Below, one piece after another: positions 25,096-33,789 of a stretch of 64,000 bases of DNA (position 1 is the first letter of the stretch; every line of letters starts with the position of its first letter). Below the pieces are notes generated by a model, which made no database searches, was not told the origin of the DNA, and saw nothing but the letters and a program-made list of their open reading frames with translations. The DNA is from UBA9647 sp049522195 (GTDB lineage Bacteria > Bacteroidota > Ignavibacteria > UBA10030): positions 1 to 64,000 of the forward strand of contig JBEKOB010000010.1 of NCBI GenBank assembly GCA_049522195.1. Direction: 5' to 3'. The position numbers were made by a program, and so were the translations under genes.

Positions 25096-26754
25096 CTACA
25101 TGCGTTCTGGAGCGGAAATTCCGAGTATTTTGCACCCATTTGACAGCACCGTCCTGGAAGCCGAACACAGAGCAAGACGCGCAACTGAAAGATCCCGATC
25201 CGGCGTGACGACTCGATGTTCATGATAAAATCGGTGAAACGCCGTCGCAACATCATGAAGATACGTCGTGATCCGCTGTGGCTCAAAGCCGAAGCACGAA
25301 GAATCAACGGCATCCGGGAATTCCAGCAACAATTTCACCAGCGCAATCTCCTCCGGCTGCACGAGGAGCGAATAGTTCGCGGCTGCCTGAGTCGTTGCCG
25401 GAGCCGAGGAGTACAGACCCTCGGTTTCGGCAAACCGGAGAATGCTCGCGATGCGGGCATGGGCGTACTGCACGTAGTACACGGGATTCTTCTCCGACTG
25501 CTCCAGCGCGAGGTTGAGATCGAAATCAAGATGTGTCGATACTCCCCGCATCAGGAAGAAAAATCGCACGGCATCCGAACCGACCTCCTCGATTAACTCA
25601 TCGAGCGTCACCATGTTCGCGGTCCGTTTGGACATCTTGACCTGTTGGCCATCGCGCAGCAGTGTCACAAACTGGTGGATGACCACCTTCACCTTGTCAG
25701 GATCATATCCCAGCGCCTTGACCCCGGCCAGGACATCAGGGATTGTCGCGATGTGGTCGGCGCCAAAGATATCGACAACGAACTCGAATCCGCGTCTGAA
25801 TTTCTCCCTGTGGTAAGCAATGTCGGGTAGTCGGTATGTCGGTTCCCCGGTACTTTTCACGATGACGCGATCCTTGTCGAGTCCCAGGGCGGTCGCCTTC
25901 AGCCAGACAGCCCCTTCACTGTCATACGCCAGTCCCAGGCGACGAAACTCCTCAATGACCTCCTGGATTTTACCGCTCTTATAAAGAGAATCCTCATTGT
26001 AAAAAACGTCGAATTTCACTCCCATGCGGCCAAGTACGCTCTTGATGGCCTCGAAGAGCGCCTGCTCTGCGTATGATTTGCATTCCTCGATCGCCTTCTC
26101 CTTCTCCAACCCGTTGATGCTGTCTCCCCGTTCTTCTTTCAGTCGTTTCGCAATCTCAATGATATACTCTCCCTGGTATCCATCTTCGGGCAGCGGAAAC
26201 GCGGGGTCAAACAGTTGACGATAGCGTGCGTACGTGGACTCAGCCAGCATCCTCATCTGCCTGCCGGCATTGTTGTAGTAGTACTCGCGCGTGACGTCAT
26301 GCCCCGTCCACTCGAGCAGATTTGCGATGGTATCGCCGATAGCTGCCTGGCGTCCGTGGCCCACGCTGAGAGGCCCGGTGGGGTTTGCGCTGACGAATTC
26401 GACCTGCGTTTTCTTATGGCCACCTGCGTTTGATCGACCGAAGCCATCCCCCTGAGAGAGAATCGTACCGAGCTGGTGATTGAAGAACTTCTCCGTGAAT
26501 CGAAAATTGATGAAGCCGGGTCCGGCAATATCGACGTTCGAGACAAACTCCGGCTCGACTCTTAGCGCTCCGGTGATTTCCTGTGCGAGGGCGCGGGGAT
26601 TTTTCCCAAGCTGCTTTGCAATGAGCATCGCGATATTGGTTGTGAGATCGCCATGCGCTTCATCGCGCGGTTTCTCAAACGTCAGCTTCGCCGCCCCCTG
26701 ATAGTTGAGGGATACGAGTGCTGCAGTGACTTTTTCGGCAAGATAGTGCTTCAT
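25096..26754 (-). CDS. argS: Arginyl-tRNA synthetase
   Basis: 552 aa from ATG 26754, which fits the family N-terminus (MKHYLAEKVTAAL); an in-frame start at 26892 would overlap rsfS and add unrelated sequence. Class I synthetase with the HIGH-equivalent SANPTGPLSVGHGRQAAIGD (SVGHG) and the KMSKS-equivalent KMSKRTANMVTLDE. N-terminal Add-1 domain (HGDLTTNIAMLIAKQ) and C-terminal anticodon-binding DALR domain ending LGISAPERM, as is typical. Charges tRNA-Arg. It follows rsfS with 14 bases between. Confidence 0.97.
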   Translation of the reverse strand: MKHYLAEKVTAALVSLNYQGAAKLTFEKPRDEAHGDLTTNIAMLIAKQLGKNPRALAQEITGALRVEPEFVSNVDIAGPGFINFRFTEKFFNHQLGTILSQGDGFGRSNAGGHKKTQVEFVSANPTGPLSVGHGRQAAIGDTIANLLEWTGHDVTREYYYNNAGRQMRMLAESTYARYRQLFDPAFPLPEDGYQGEYIIEIAKRLKEERGDSINGLEKEKAIEECKSYAEQALFEAIKSVLGRMGVKFDVFYNEDSLYKSGKIQEVIEEFRRLGLAYDSEGAVWLKATALGLDKDRVIVKSTGEPTYRLPDIAYHREKFRRGFEFVVDIFGADHIATIPDVLAGVKALGYDPDKVKVVIHQFVTLLRDGQQVKMSKRTANMVTLDELIEEVGSDAVRFFFLMRGVSTHLDFDLNLALEQSEKNPVYYVQYAHARIASILRFAETEGLYSSAPATTQAAANYSLLVQPEEIALVKLLLEFPDAVDSSCFGFEPQRITTYLHDVATAFHRFYHEHRVVTPDRDLSVARLALCSASRTVLSNGCKILGISAPERM

Positions 26755-26768
26755 GGATATCAATCTGG

Positions 26769-27200
26769 TTACGACGTAGTTTTCTTCGCGCGACGGACTG
26801 CGCTCTTCCTTGTGCGCTTGCCAGGAACGCTGCCCGGGACTCCCAGGGCGGGCGGAATGTCCTCCACAGGGATCAGCTTGGCATCCCCCCACAAACGTTC
26901 CAAATTATAAAACGGACGAACATCTTTCTTGAACACGTGAACGACGACATCAACGTAATCGAGAAGCACCCACGTCAGGGAACGGAATCCTTCAGAATGC
27001 CACAACGAGACACCGATTTCCTCTGTACCCACCCGTACGGCATCCGCGATGGCTTTCACGTGTGTATCTGAGTCCGCCGAGCACACGATGAAGAAATCGG
27101 ACGGCGCTCTCAGCTTCCGCAAGTCCATCATCACGACATCAAATGCTTTCTTGGAATGTGCAAACTCCGCTATCTTCTTGGCAAGAGTTCTCGAGGTCAA
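26769..27200 (-). CDS. rsfS: Ribosomal silencing factor RsfS
   Basis: 143 aa. TTG start at 27200, supported by a GGGGGAGG sequence about eight bases upstream. Conserved core: KAFDVVMMDLRKL, DFFIVCSADSDTHVKAIAD, W-HSEGFRSLTWVLLDYVDVVVHVF, ending FYNLERLWGDA. It binds uL14 and keeps 50S subunits from joining 30S in starvation. C-terminal basic extension (KRTRKSAVRRAKKTTS) is longer than in E. coli. Gene order LytR_C then rsfS is common in Bacteroidota and Chlorobi relatives. Confidence 0.95.
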   Translation of the reverse strand: MTSRTLAKKIAEFAHSKKAFDVVMMDLRKLRAPSDFFIVCSADSDTHVKAIADAVRVGTEEIGVSLWHSEGFRSLTWVLLDYVDVVVHVFKKDVRPFYNLERLWGDAKLIPVEDIPPALGVPGSVPGKRTRKSAVRRAKKTTS

Positions 27201-27219
27201 TATCGGATCCTCCCCCTTA

Positions 27220-27756
27220 TTATTTGAACGGTTTTAGCAACCGGAAATCCTTCCCGATCACCACTGAGACATCTAGATATGCATTACGGTCGATTTGTTG
27301 CACGACACCTGACTTCGGAACACCAAGCGCTTCAGCCACCTGCTGAGCGGCTTCAAGATGCCCGGCACGGTCTATAACGCGCGTCTTCTCGACCTTTGAG
27401 TCCTTGAAATTTCCTGTCTCCACGACGTCAAATCCGCGTGCCCGGAGATAGTCGGTGAACCGCTGGCTCAGCTTGGGTACCCCTGAGCCGTTGAGCACAT
27501 CGAGCTGGATGGTGTGCGTTTTTCCTCCCTGCACCGTTTCCGGTTTCACAGGAGGATCAATGAACGTCCGATTGACGAATGACCAGATGAGGAGTATAAC
27601 CACCACGGCAAACGCGAGAATCAGGCCGTTGCTCCCCAGCCCTTTCCAGCCCAGCAGTTTGCGCCGCTTCTTTGGTTTCGGCGCCGCCGGCTGATCCTGG
27701 TTGCTTTCGTCAGGGGGCCCGAACGTATTCAGCGGTTGTTCAGTCTCGTTCACCAT
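27220..27756 (-). CDS. Membrane-anchored LytR C-terminal (LytR_C) domain protein
   Basis: 178 aa. Cytosolic basic N-terminus (PKPKKRRKLLGWKG), one membrane helix (residues about 46-64, LILAFAVVVILLIWSFV), then a LytR_C domain: IQLDVLNGSGVPKLSQRFTD, LRARGFDVVETGNFKD, VIDRAGHLEAAQQVAEALG. The LytR/CpsA/Psr catalytic domain is absent, so it is a stand-alone LytR_C protein of unknown precise function, commonly encoded next to rsfS. Likely faces the periplasm. Possibly linked to cell-wall or division functions; inference only. Confidence 0.85.
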   Translation of the reverse strand: MVNETEQPLNTFGPPDESNQDQPAAPKPKKRRKLLGWKGLGSNGLILAFAVVVILLIWSFVNRTFIDPPVKPETVQGGKTHTIQLDVLNGSGVPKLSQRFTDYLRARGFDVVETGNFKDSKVEKTRVIDRAGHLEAAQQVAEALGVPKSGVVQQIDRNAYLDVSVVIGKDFRLLKPFK

Positions 27757-27770
27757 TCAGCGATAGACAC

Positions 27771-27817
27771 AAAAAAACCGAGCGCTCATCCGCGTACGCG
27801 GATCGGTCACGCTCGGT
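27771..27817 (-). terminator. Rho-independent terminator after the 27850 gene
   Basis: On the minus strand, arms ACCGAGCG (27810-27817) and CGCTCGGT (27777-27784), with a further inner GC-rich palindrome (ATCCGCGTACGCGGAT), followed by seven T at 27777-27771. It closes the transcript of the small secreted protein at 27850-28362; read from the plus strand no T-run follows. Confidence 0.85.
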
Positions 27818-27849
27818 GTGGAAAAAGAGCAGAGATTCAATTCAGGAAC

Positions 27850-28362
27850 TTAGCGATTGTCGTCCTGATATCGGTTAATTCCGCCAAAGAAGTAGTTGCC
27901 ACCCAGGAACCCTGAACCCATCATGTAATTCGCCGGCACTTGCTGGTACTGGATCTGGAACAGCGTGTTCTTCCAGGGCCTGTAGTTCAGTTCTGCCCTG
28001 TTCAGGAACAACCCGCTCAGACCACTTTGGTACTGCTTCCCCAGCGTGTTGTACGGCGAGGCCATGAGACTGATATCGGCCTTCATATCGAGGTCATCAG
28101 TAAACTTGTACGCCATGCTATTGGTGTACATCCCCATCGACAATCCTTGACCGCCAGCAGTCATGTACGACAGGGAGAAGCTGTGATGCATGCTGAAATT
28201 GTTCGGATTGAATAAACTGAACAGGAAACCACCATCATCCGACTTAAGGATCGACTCCGCGACCGTCGAACGAGGCTCAATGCTTGTCTTGAACTGCGCC
28301 GAAGCGGTCGTGAAGCAGAGCATCACGACTAGGGACACTACACTCACCGTCATCTTCTTCAT
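27850..28362 (-). CDS. Small secreted, beta-strand-rich protein of unknown function
   Basis: 170 aa from ATG 28362, chosen because GGAGG lies seven bases upstream and a signal peptide follows at once (MKKMTVSVVSLVVMLCFTTA, cleavage after ASA-Q). An in-frame start at 28443 would overlap the upstream gene. The mature part has alternating hydrophobic/polar strands (HHSFSLSYMTAGGQGLSMGM, AELNYRPWKNTLFQIQYQQV) as in small outer-membrane beta proteins, and a Gly/Asn/Tyr-rich end (GGNYFFGGINRYQDDN). I know similar uncharacterised proteins from Bacteroidota/Chlorobi genomes but no function. It has its own terminator. Confidence 0.75.
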   Translation of the reverse strand: MKKMTVSVVSLVVMLCFTTASAQFKTSIEPRSTVAESILKSDDGGFLFSLFNPNNFSMHHSFSLSYMTAGGQGLSMGMYTNSMAYKFTDDLDMKADISLMASPYNTLGKQYQSGLSGLFLNRAELNYRPWKNTLFQIQYQQVPANYMMGSGFLGGNYFFGGINRYQDDNR

Positions 28363-28439
28363 ACTCAGCCCTCCAGTTGTCAAATCCTTCGGAATGATAC
28401 TCAAATGTAGACTGATTGTCAAGACGTCCGATGGCCATC

Positions 28440-29231
28440 TCACGACGTTGACGCAGCGACAAACCGGGTATTGAGAATACGACGCGCTTCTTCAAGCTGG
28501 TCAAACGTGTTGATGCCGTGAATCTCATCTTCGTGCTCAGCCACGACCGCCGAAACTGTCCATTGATGCTGCCAGAAGTACTCGAACACATCGGTCAGGT
28601 AGTACTCGTTCTGGGCGTTGTTTGGAGTAATGTGGTTCAGGCCGTCGAACAGCTTCTCTTTATCAAACACATAAATCCCCGAATTGATTTCCGAGATTTT
28701 TCTTTCCTCCTCCGACGCATCCCGGTGCTCGACGATCTTTTTGACCGATCGATCGGGGTTGCGGACAATCCGGCCATATCCTGTTGGATCCCTCATCTTA
28801 GACGTGAGAATCGTGGCAACGGCACCCGTATCGAAGTGATGTCGGAGGAGTTTTTCCATCGTCCATTTTGTCAGGAGTGGCACATCTCCAGACAGCACCA
28901 GAACATCCCCAGTGAATCCATCAAGAGCGCTCGCCGCCTGCATAACGGCGTGACCGGTGCCAAGCTGTGGTTCCTGGATGGCGCATGTAACAGAAGGATG
29001 ACTTTTTGCCAGATAGTCGATCACAATCTGACGCTGATGACCCGCAATGACGACAATGTTTGAAGCGCCCAGTTCTCCTGCCAGATCAACCACGAAATGG
29101 ATCATCGGTTTGTTATTCAACTCGTACATCACCTTTGCCCGGGAAGGGTCCTTCATCCTTTTCCCCTGTCCGGCGGCCATAATCACCGCGGCGATTTCCC
29201 GTTTCGATCCTGTGTTCTGCTCATTCTGCAT
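28440..29231 (-). CDS. GlmU-like sugar-1-phosphate uridylyltransferase, pyrophosphorylase domain only
   Basis: 263 aa from ATG 29231, chosen because AGGAG lies about seven bases before it, inside the longer reading from 29249. The nucleotidyltransferase signature AAVIMAAGQGKRMKDPSRAK, the uracil-binding EPQLGTGHAVMQA, LSGDVPLL, GRIVRNPD and EINSGIYVFD are GlmU-type. The C-terminal left-handed beta-helix acetyltransferase domain of bifunctional GlmU (about 200 aa) is missing, so acetylation of GlcN-1-P must occur elsewhere or this enzyme uses a different sugar. Follows accD. Confidence 0.9.
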   Translation of the reverse strand: MQNEQNTGSKREIAAVIMAAGQGKRMKDPSRAKVMYELNNKPMIHFVVDLAGELGASNIVVIAGHQRQIVIDYLAKSHPSVTCAIQEPQLGTGHAVMQAASALDGFTGDVLVLSGDVPLLTKWTMEKLLRHHFDTGAVATILTSKMRDPTGYGRIVRNPDRSVKKIVEHRDASEEERKISEINSGIYVFDKEKLFDGLNHITPNNAQNEYYLTDVFEYFWQHQWTVSAVVAEHEDEIHGINTFDQLEEARRILNTRFVAASTS

Positions 29232-29310
29232 CAAGATCTCCTGGGGCATATGGAAGGGGCCGTCTGATTATGATCTCAAAGAGTCCTGTTTCCACCATAA
29301 GAAGATGTCG

Positions 29311-30153
29311 TCAATCCTGTAGAAGCTTGAGCACCCTGGTTATTGTTTCCTTCATGTCCTTCCGATGCAGGACGATATCGATAAATCCTTTTTCTTCCAG
29401 GAATTCGGCTCGCTGGAAGCCTTTTGGCAAATCGCGACCGATCGTCTGCTTGATGACACGCGGACCGGCGAATCCGATAAGTGCCCCCTGTTCCGCGATG
29501 TGAATATCGCCGAGCATCGCGTAGCTCGCTGTGACACCCCCCGTAGTCGGATCTGTCATCACAGAGATGTACGGCACTCCGGCATCTGAGAGTTGCGCAA
29601 GTTTGGCGCTCGTTTTCGCAAGCTGCATGAGGGAGTATGCGGCTTCCATCATTCTCGCTCCTCCGCTGGAAGAAATGATGATCAGCGGATTCCGCTTCTT
29701 GAGAGCGCTGTCGATCGCCCTCGCGATTTTCTCACCCACGACCGATCCCATACTGCCACCGATAAACGAGAAATCCATGCATGCAATGACCACCGGGAGT
29801 CCATTGATCTTGGCCGTTCCGGTGCGCACCGCTTCGTTCAAGCCGCTCTTTCGGGTCGAGTCTTTCAGACGATCGACGTAGCGTTTCGTATCAACGAAAT
29901 TGAGCGCATCGACGGAGCGCATCTTCGCATCCATCTCCTTGAACGTCTTTTCGTCGAGCAGGATTTCAAAATACTCTTTGCTCCCTATGCGGAAGTGAAA
30001 TCCGCATTTGTGGCACGTGTAGAAGTTTTGTTCAAGCTGCTTCTTGTGTATGATCTCGCCGCAGCCATCGCACTTCATCCACTGACCATCGGGGATATCT
30101 TTCTTTGGTCCTTCAGACGAGATGTTCTCTTTGGAACGCCTGAACCATGGCAT
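29311..30153 (-). CDS. accD: Acetyl-CoA carboxylase carboxyltransferase subunit beta
   Basis: 280 aa. The N-terminal zinc ribbon is present (CDGCGEIIHKKQLEQN, then YTCHKCGFHF), followed by the carboxyltransferase core: GSMGSVVGEKIARAID, SSSGGARMMEAAYSLMQLAK, DPTTGGVTASYAMLGD and GFAGPRVIKQTIG. An AAGGAG sits before the ATG at 30153. Partner of AccA (4175-5125), encoded 24 kb away. Length is normal. Confidence 0.97.
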   Translation of the reverse strand: MPWFRRSKENISSEGPKKDIPDGQWMKCDGCGEIIHKKQLEQNFYTCHKCGFHFRIGSKEYFEILLDEKTFKEMDAKMRSVDALNFVDTKRYVDRLKDSTRKSGLNEAVRTGTAKINGLPVVIACMDFSFIGGSMGSVVGEKIARAIDSALKKRNPLIIISSSGGARMMEAAYSLMQLAKTSAKLAQLSDAGVPYISVMTDPTTGGVTASYAMLGDIHIAEQGALIGFAGPRVIKQTIGRDLPKGFQRAEFLEEKGFIDIVLHRKDMKETITRVLKLLQD

Positions 30154-30206
30154 AGGAATCTCCTTGCTAAAAGCCTGACTGTTGCCTTACCTCTGTTGAC
30201 ATCGTT

Positions 30207-30269
30207 CTCTAAGAGGGCTGAAGCCCTCCAGAGTTTTTTACCTTCTTTCCCCCGACCTGAAGGTCGGGG
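30207..30269. repeat. Pair of intergenic hairpins with TGAA loops
   Basis: In the 161-base gap between tsaB and accD. First hairpin: GAGGGCT (30213-30219), GA, AGCCCTC (30222-30228), with outer CTCT/AGAG pairing and six T after it on the plus strand. Second: CCCCGACCT (30250-30258), GA, AGGTCGGGG (30261-30269), a perfect nine-base stem. Both can fold with a TGAA loop. No plus-strand gene needs a terminator here, and accD and tsaB are both on the minus strand, so this looks like a dispersed REP-like element rather than a terminator. Confidence 0.6.
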
Positions 30270-30314
30270 CAACAGGCGAGCGATACAGGTTCGCTCTGAT
30301 TCTGAGAAGATATT

Positions 30315-31001
30315 CTACGAAATGGATGCCACCGTGCGGACAACAAAATTTTTCAGGTACATCGGCTCCAGCGCGGCGGCATCAGAGAATTCTTTCTTCA
30401 ACACCCTGGCGTGGGCGACTGACGCAACGACATCGCCGCGGCAACACGCATGAACATCTTCAATCGTCACCCCAATGTCAAGAGCGCCCTTCATCTGATC
30501 GACTTTGTCGGTCAGAATCAGCGCCGCTTTCTCCCCTTTCAACAAGGACACTGCCTCCCCGAGCGACTTGACTGCCACCGGACCGGAAGCGAGAACATTG
30601 CCGCCAGTGACCAGAAATCGGCCCACGTACCATTCTTCCTTCTTTGCGTCTATGAGCACGACGATCACCCCGGACTTCTGATGCCTCCGTCGGGCTGCCT
30701 CCGCGATGGCCTCAAATGTCGAGATAGCTACCAGCGGTTTGTCGAGTGCGAAGCAGAGTCCTTTCGCAGTGCTGAGGCCGATTCGCAGACCGGTGAACGA
30801 ACCAGGACCTATCGAGACAGCGATTGCATCCAGCTCTTCCATCCCGATTCTGCCGGCTCGCACGACATCCTGCACAAGTGTGAGCAGTTTCTCCGAGTGA
30901 ATGTGGGACTCCCGAACCGACTGCTCGATTCCCGGCTCTCCGTCGCGGAACAATCCAACGGAGCATACGGCCGTAGATGTCTCGAGTCCCAGGATTTTCA
31001 T
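30315..31001 (-). CDS. tsaB: tRNA threonylcarbamoyladenosine biosynthesis protein TsaB
   Basis: 228 aa. ASKHA-fold protein with LGLETSTAVCSVGLF at the start, the conserved VSIGPGSFTGLRIGLSTAKG and a short C-terminal domain lacking the metal-binding HxxxH of TsaD. It scaffolds TsaD and TsaE in t6A37 modification of ANN-decoding tRNAs. Start ATG overlaps the tsaE stop by four bases (ATGA), so translation is coupled. TsaD is not in the window. Confidence 0.95.
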   Translation of the reverse strand: MKILGLETSTAVCSVGLFRDGEPGIEQSVRESHIHSEKLLTLVQDVVRAGRIGMEELDAIAVSIGPGSFTGLRIGLSTAKGLCFALDKPLVAISTFEAIAEAARRRHQKSGVIVVLIDAKKEEWYVGRFLVTGGNVLASGPVAVKSLGEAVSLLKGEKAALILTDKVDQMKGALDIGVTIEDVHACCRGDVVASVAHARVLKKEFSDAAALEPMYLKNFVVRTVASIS

Positions 31002-31486
31002 AGAGATGAAGATGTCGTTGGTTTCTTCTGAGGATGCGTTGCCTTGTTCACCTGCTCGATCGATATCCGCCGTTCGGAGTCCTGTTCTCCATACCGAAGG
31101 CGAACATCATAGCGTCTTGCCGGGAGCAGGTCTGCCAATTGTTCGGCCCATTCGACCAGCGTAATGCCCTCGCCGTAGACAAACTCTTCATATCCAAGGT
31201 CGTAGATCTCCTCGACCGATTTTACGCGATACAGGTCCAGATGATAGACGAACAGCTCGCGCCCATCGCGCCCCTTTCCCTCGTATCTGTTCAGAATAAC
31301 AAAGCTTGGACTCGAAACACGGAGATCCGCACCGAACGCCTCGCACACCCCCTTCACAAAACGCGTCTTGCCCGTCCCAAGTTCTCCCCAGAGCGCAACG
31401 ACATCTCCACGCTCAAGCTGTCGGGCGAAAGAGCGTGCCAGCTGAAGAGTCTCCTGTTCTGAGAATGTCGAATGTTCTTCGCGCAC
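30998..31486 (-). CDS. tsaE: tRNA threonylcarbamoyladenosine biosynthesis ATPase TsaE
   Basis: 162 aa, GTG start at 31486, 12 bases after the porX stop. Walker A ALWGELGTGKTRFVKGVCEA, the SPSFVILNRYEG and VYHLDLYRVKSVEEIYDLG motifs and the EWAEQ near the end are diagnostic. P-loop ATPase that activates the TsaB-TsaD complex. The order porX-tsaE is one I recall from other Bacteroidota; tsaB follows directly. Confidence 0.95.
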   Translation of the reverse strand: MREEHSTFSEQETLQLARSFARQLERGDVVALWGELGTGKTRFVKGVCEAFGADLRVSSPSFVILNRYEGKGRDGRELFVYHLDLYRVKSVEEIYDLGYEEFVYGEGITLVEWAEQLADLLPARRYDVRLRYGEQDSERRISIEQVNKATHPQKKPTTSSSL

Positions 31487-31498
31487 GCGGTCGGCGTT

Positions 31499-33064
31499 CT
31501 ACTTTTTAGGTGTCAGCGTAACGACTGGCAGCATCATTTCTTCCATGGAGATGCCACCGTGCTGAAAGCTGTCCCGATACTGAGCCAGGTACTTGTGATA
31601 GTCAGTCGGATAGACAAAATAATAGTCTTCCTTTGCGAGGATATAGTTCGTTGTCACGCTCGCGCGCGGGAGCTTGTAGTCCTTCGGGTGTTTGACGAAC
31701 ACAGCCTGCCGTTCATCCACACGGAGGTTGCGGCCAAACTTGTACCGGAGGTTTGTCGACGCTTCCCGGTCGCCGATGACCTTCGATCCTCGCAGGCAGC
31801 GGATGCTGCCGTGGTCAGAAGTCAGGACAATCTTCACGTCCTTCTGTGTCGAGAGCGCCTTGAGCATATTGAACAGAGACGAGTGCTGGAACCACGACCG
31901 CGTCAGCGACCGGTAGGCCGCCTCGTCAGGGGCGATCTCTTTGAGGAGCGGAGAGTCGGATCGTCCGTGGGCGAGCATATCCACAAAATTGACAACCACA
32001 GCTGTCAGCTTGCTCTTTGTGTAGGAGAGTATGTTCCCCTCGACCTGGCGTCCGAAGTCCGCATCCAGAATCTTGACGTACTTCGGCTCAGGTTTGAGAA
32101 CAATGCGTTTTCTCTCGAGCAGCTTGTCCATAAGCAGGTGCTCGTCCCGGTTCCGGCTGTTTTCATCGTCATCGCCGGGAGCCCAGATCTCCGGAAAACG
32201 CTGTTCAAGTTCAATGGGGAATAACCCGCTGAAAATCGCGTTGCGGGAATACGGTGTCGCCGTTGGCAGTATGCTAACCTGGAAGGAATGCTCGACCGAA
32301 AAATAATCTGAAAGGAATTGTTCCATCACCAGCCACTGGTCAAGCCGCAGGCAATCGATGATAAAGAGGAACACCGGCCCGGTATTATCAAGCTCGGGGA
32401 TGACGAACTGCTCGACGACCTGCGTGGAGAGGATGGGCTTGCTGGTGGTCTGATCGATCCAGTTGCGGTAGTTTTTCTCGACGTATTTTCCGAATTCCGC
32501 GTTGCACTCACGTTTCTGGTCCAGAAGCGTCTGGCGGAGACCCAGCTCAGGATGGGCGTCGAGCTCCATGTCCCAGTTCGTGAGCTTCGTATAGAGCTCG
32601 TACCACCCGTTGTGATCCATCGGATTCATCAGGGCGAGCGAGATCTGGCCGAACTCTGCGGAATAATCACGTGATACATGCTCGCTCGTGATCTTCCGCC
32701 CTTCGAGGATCTTCTTGCACGCCAGGAGCACCTGACTCGGATTCACAGGCTTCGTCAGGTAATCGCTAATCTTGCCGCCGATGGCTTCTTCCATCAGGCT
32801 TTCCGCTTCGTTTTTCGTCACCATCACGATCGGGATCTTCGGATCCAGGTCCTTCATCTTGGACAAGGTCTGAAGACCTCCCATGCCCGGCATCATCTCG
32901 TCCAGAAACACAAGATCATACCCTTTCTCCCTGGTCATTTCGAGAGCGTCTTCGCCGTTCGTCGCAACCTCGACGCTGTACCCCTTCTCCTCGAGGAGCC
33001 GGACGTGCGCCCTGAGAAGGTCAATTTCATCGTCAACCCACAATATTCTTTTCTTCGTCATCAT
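31499..33064 (-). CDS. porX: PorX, T9SS response regulator with PglZ/alkaline-phosphatase-like domain
   Basis: 521 aa. N-terminal receiver domain (ILWVDDEIDLLRAHVRLLEE; phospho-acceptor D55 in LVFLDEMMPGMGG; conserved Lys in LTKPVNPSQ). Middle helical region, then a PglZ/alkaline-phosphatase-like domain with FLFIIDCLRLDQW, the Thr/Arg segment TATPYSRNAIFSG, LAHGRSDSPLLK and metal-ligand motif TSDHGS. This is the domain order of P. gingivalis PorX (about 518 aa), a phospho-regulated, zinc-binding regulator of T9SS gene expression for which nuclease activity on oligonucleotides has been reported. Its normal kinase partner PorY is not in the window. Next to tsaE, and 6.9-kb sprA lies just upstream across one small gene. 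Confidence 0.93.
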   Translation of the reverse strand: MMTKKRILWVDDEIDLLRAHVRLLEEKGYSVEVATNGEDALEMTREKGYDLVFLDEMMPGMGGLQTLSKMKDLDPKIPIVMVTKNEAESLMEEAIGGKISDYLTKPVNPSQVLLACKKILEGRKITSEHVSRDYSAEFGQISLALMNPMDHNGWYELYTKLTNWDMELDAHPELGLRQTLLDQKRECNAEFGKYVEKNYRNWIDQTTSKPILSTQVVEQFVIPELDNTGPVFLFIIDCLRLDQWLVMEQFLSDYFSVEHSFQVSILPTATPYSRNAIFSGLFPIELEQRFPEIWAPGDDDENSRNRDEHLLMDKLLERKRIVLKPEPKYVKILDADFGRQVEGNILSYTKSKLTAVVVNFVDMLAHGRSDSPLLKEIAPDEAAYRSLTRSWFQHSSLFNMLKALSTQKDVKIVLTSDHGSIRCLRGSKVIGDREASTNLRYKFGRNLRVDERQAVFVKHPKDYKLPRASVTTNYILAKEDYYFVYPTDYHKYLAQYRDSFQHGGISMEEMMLPVVTLTPKK

Positions 33065-33148
33065 TTTCCCTTTTCAAAAGTACCCAATCTACCCCTGAGA
33101 ATCAACGAGCGGACACTTTGCCCGCCCTTCATCGTGTATCCGCGGAGA

Positions 33149-33688
33149 TCAACCCTTTAGTTGACGTTCGCAGAGTGCTTTCACGAGTTCGTCCAGACGT
33201 TCCAGAAGCTTTTTGCGCGGGACCACCACGAGTTTCTCATCGAGCGGATAGATGAATTCGTACAAAAACCCTTCGGTGATGTATTCTCGGACCCACTTTC
33301 CCTCCTTCGGGAGCGAAGCCTCTGCAGCTGCGGGGAGATAGGAATAGAAAAATTCTGATTGCTTCCCCAAGTCCATCGCTTCTTTCGGGAGCGTGTGACC
33401 GAGTCCAATTGCAAGGACAACCGTGTTCGTGTCCGACTCGTCGACCACCTGCGAATTGAACCAAACAGTCCAATCAGCGTTTTCTACGACCTTCACTCCG
33501 CGAGATTCGAACCATTGGGTCAAATAGTGGTAAACCTCTCCCTGACCGGCTGCATCCGGTTGATACGTCGATATGGTTCGAATACGAACGCTGGCCATCT
33601 TGTCCGGTCCAGGTGCGGCGAAACTGACAAGGGCAAGTGAGCACAAGAGGGAAATGACCCAGGCGAATCTACGAAGGTGTATAGACAT
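33149..33688 (-). CDS. Small secreted protein of unknown function, between sprA and porX
   Basis: 179 aa from ATG 33688, fixed by GGAGG five bases upstream (an in-frame ATG at 33700 lies before it). Signal peptide: LRRFAWVISLLCSLALVSFA, likely cleavage after AAP. The mature chain has no family I recognise: it contains VRIRTISTYQPDAAGQGEVY, a segment with many aromatic residues (WTVWFNSQVV), and a helical basic/acidic C-terminus (KKLLERLDELVKALCE). Likely periplasmic. Its place between sprA and porX makes a link with type IX secretion possible, but nothing in the sequence proves it. Confidence 0.75.
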   Translation of the reverse strand: MSIHLRRFAWVISLLCSLALVSFAAPGPDKMASVRIRTISTYQPDAAGQGEVYHYLTQWFESRGVKVVENADWTVWFNSQVVDESDTNTVVLAIGLGHTLPKEAMDLGKQSEFFYSYLPAAAEASLPKEGKWVREYITEGFLYEFIYPLDEKLVVVPRKKLLERLDELVKALCERQLKG

Positions 33689-33789
33689 GGCGGCCTCCAA
33701 AACGGTATGTTCATCGAACAGTGAATTATGATTTCGTGAACAAGATCTGAAAGGTCACTTCCATGCAGTCGTAGGAAGAAAGAATTCCA

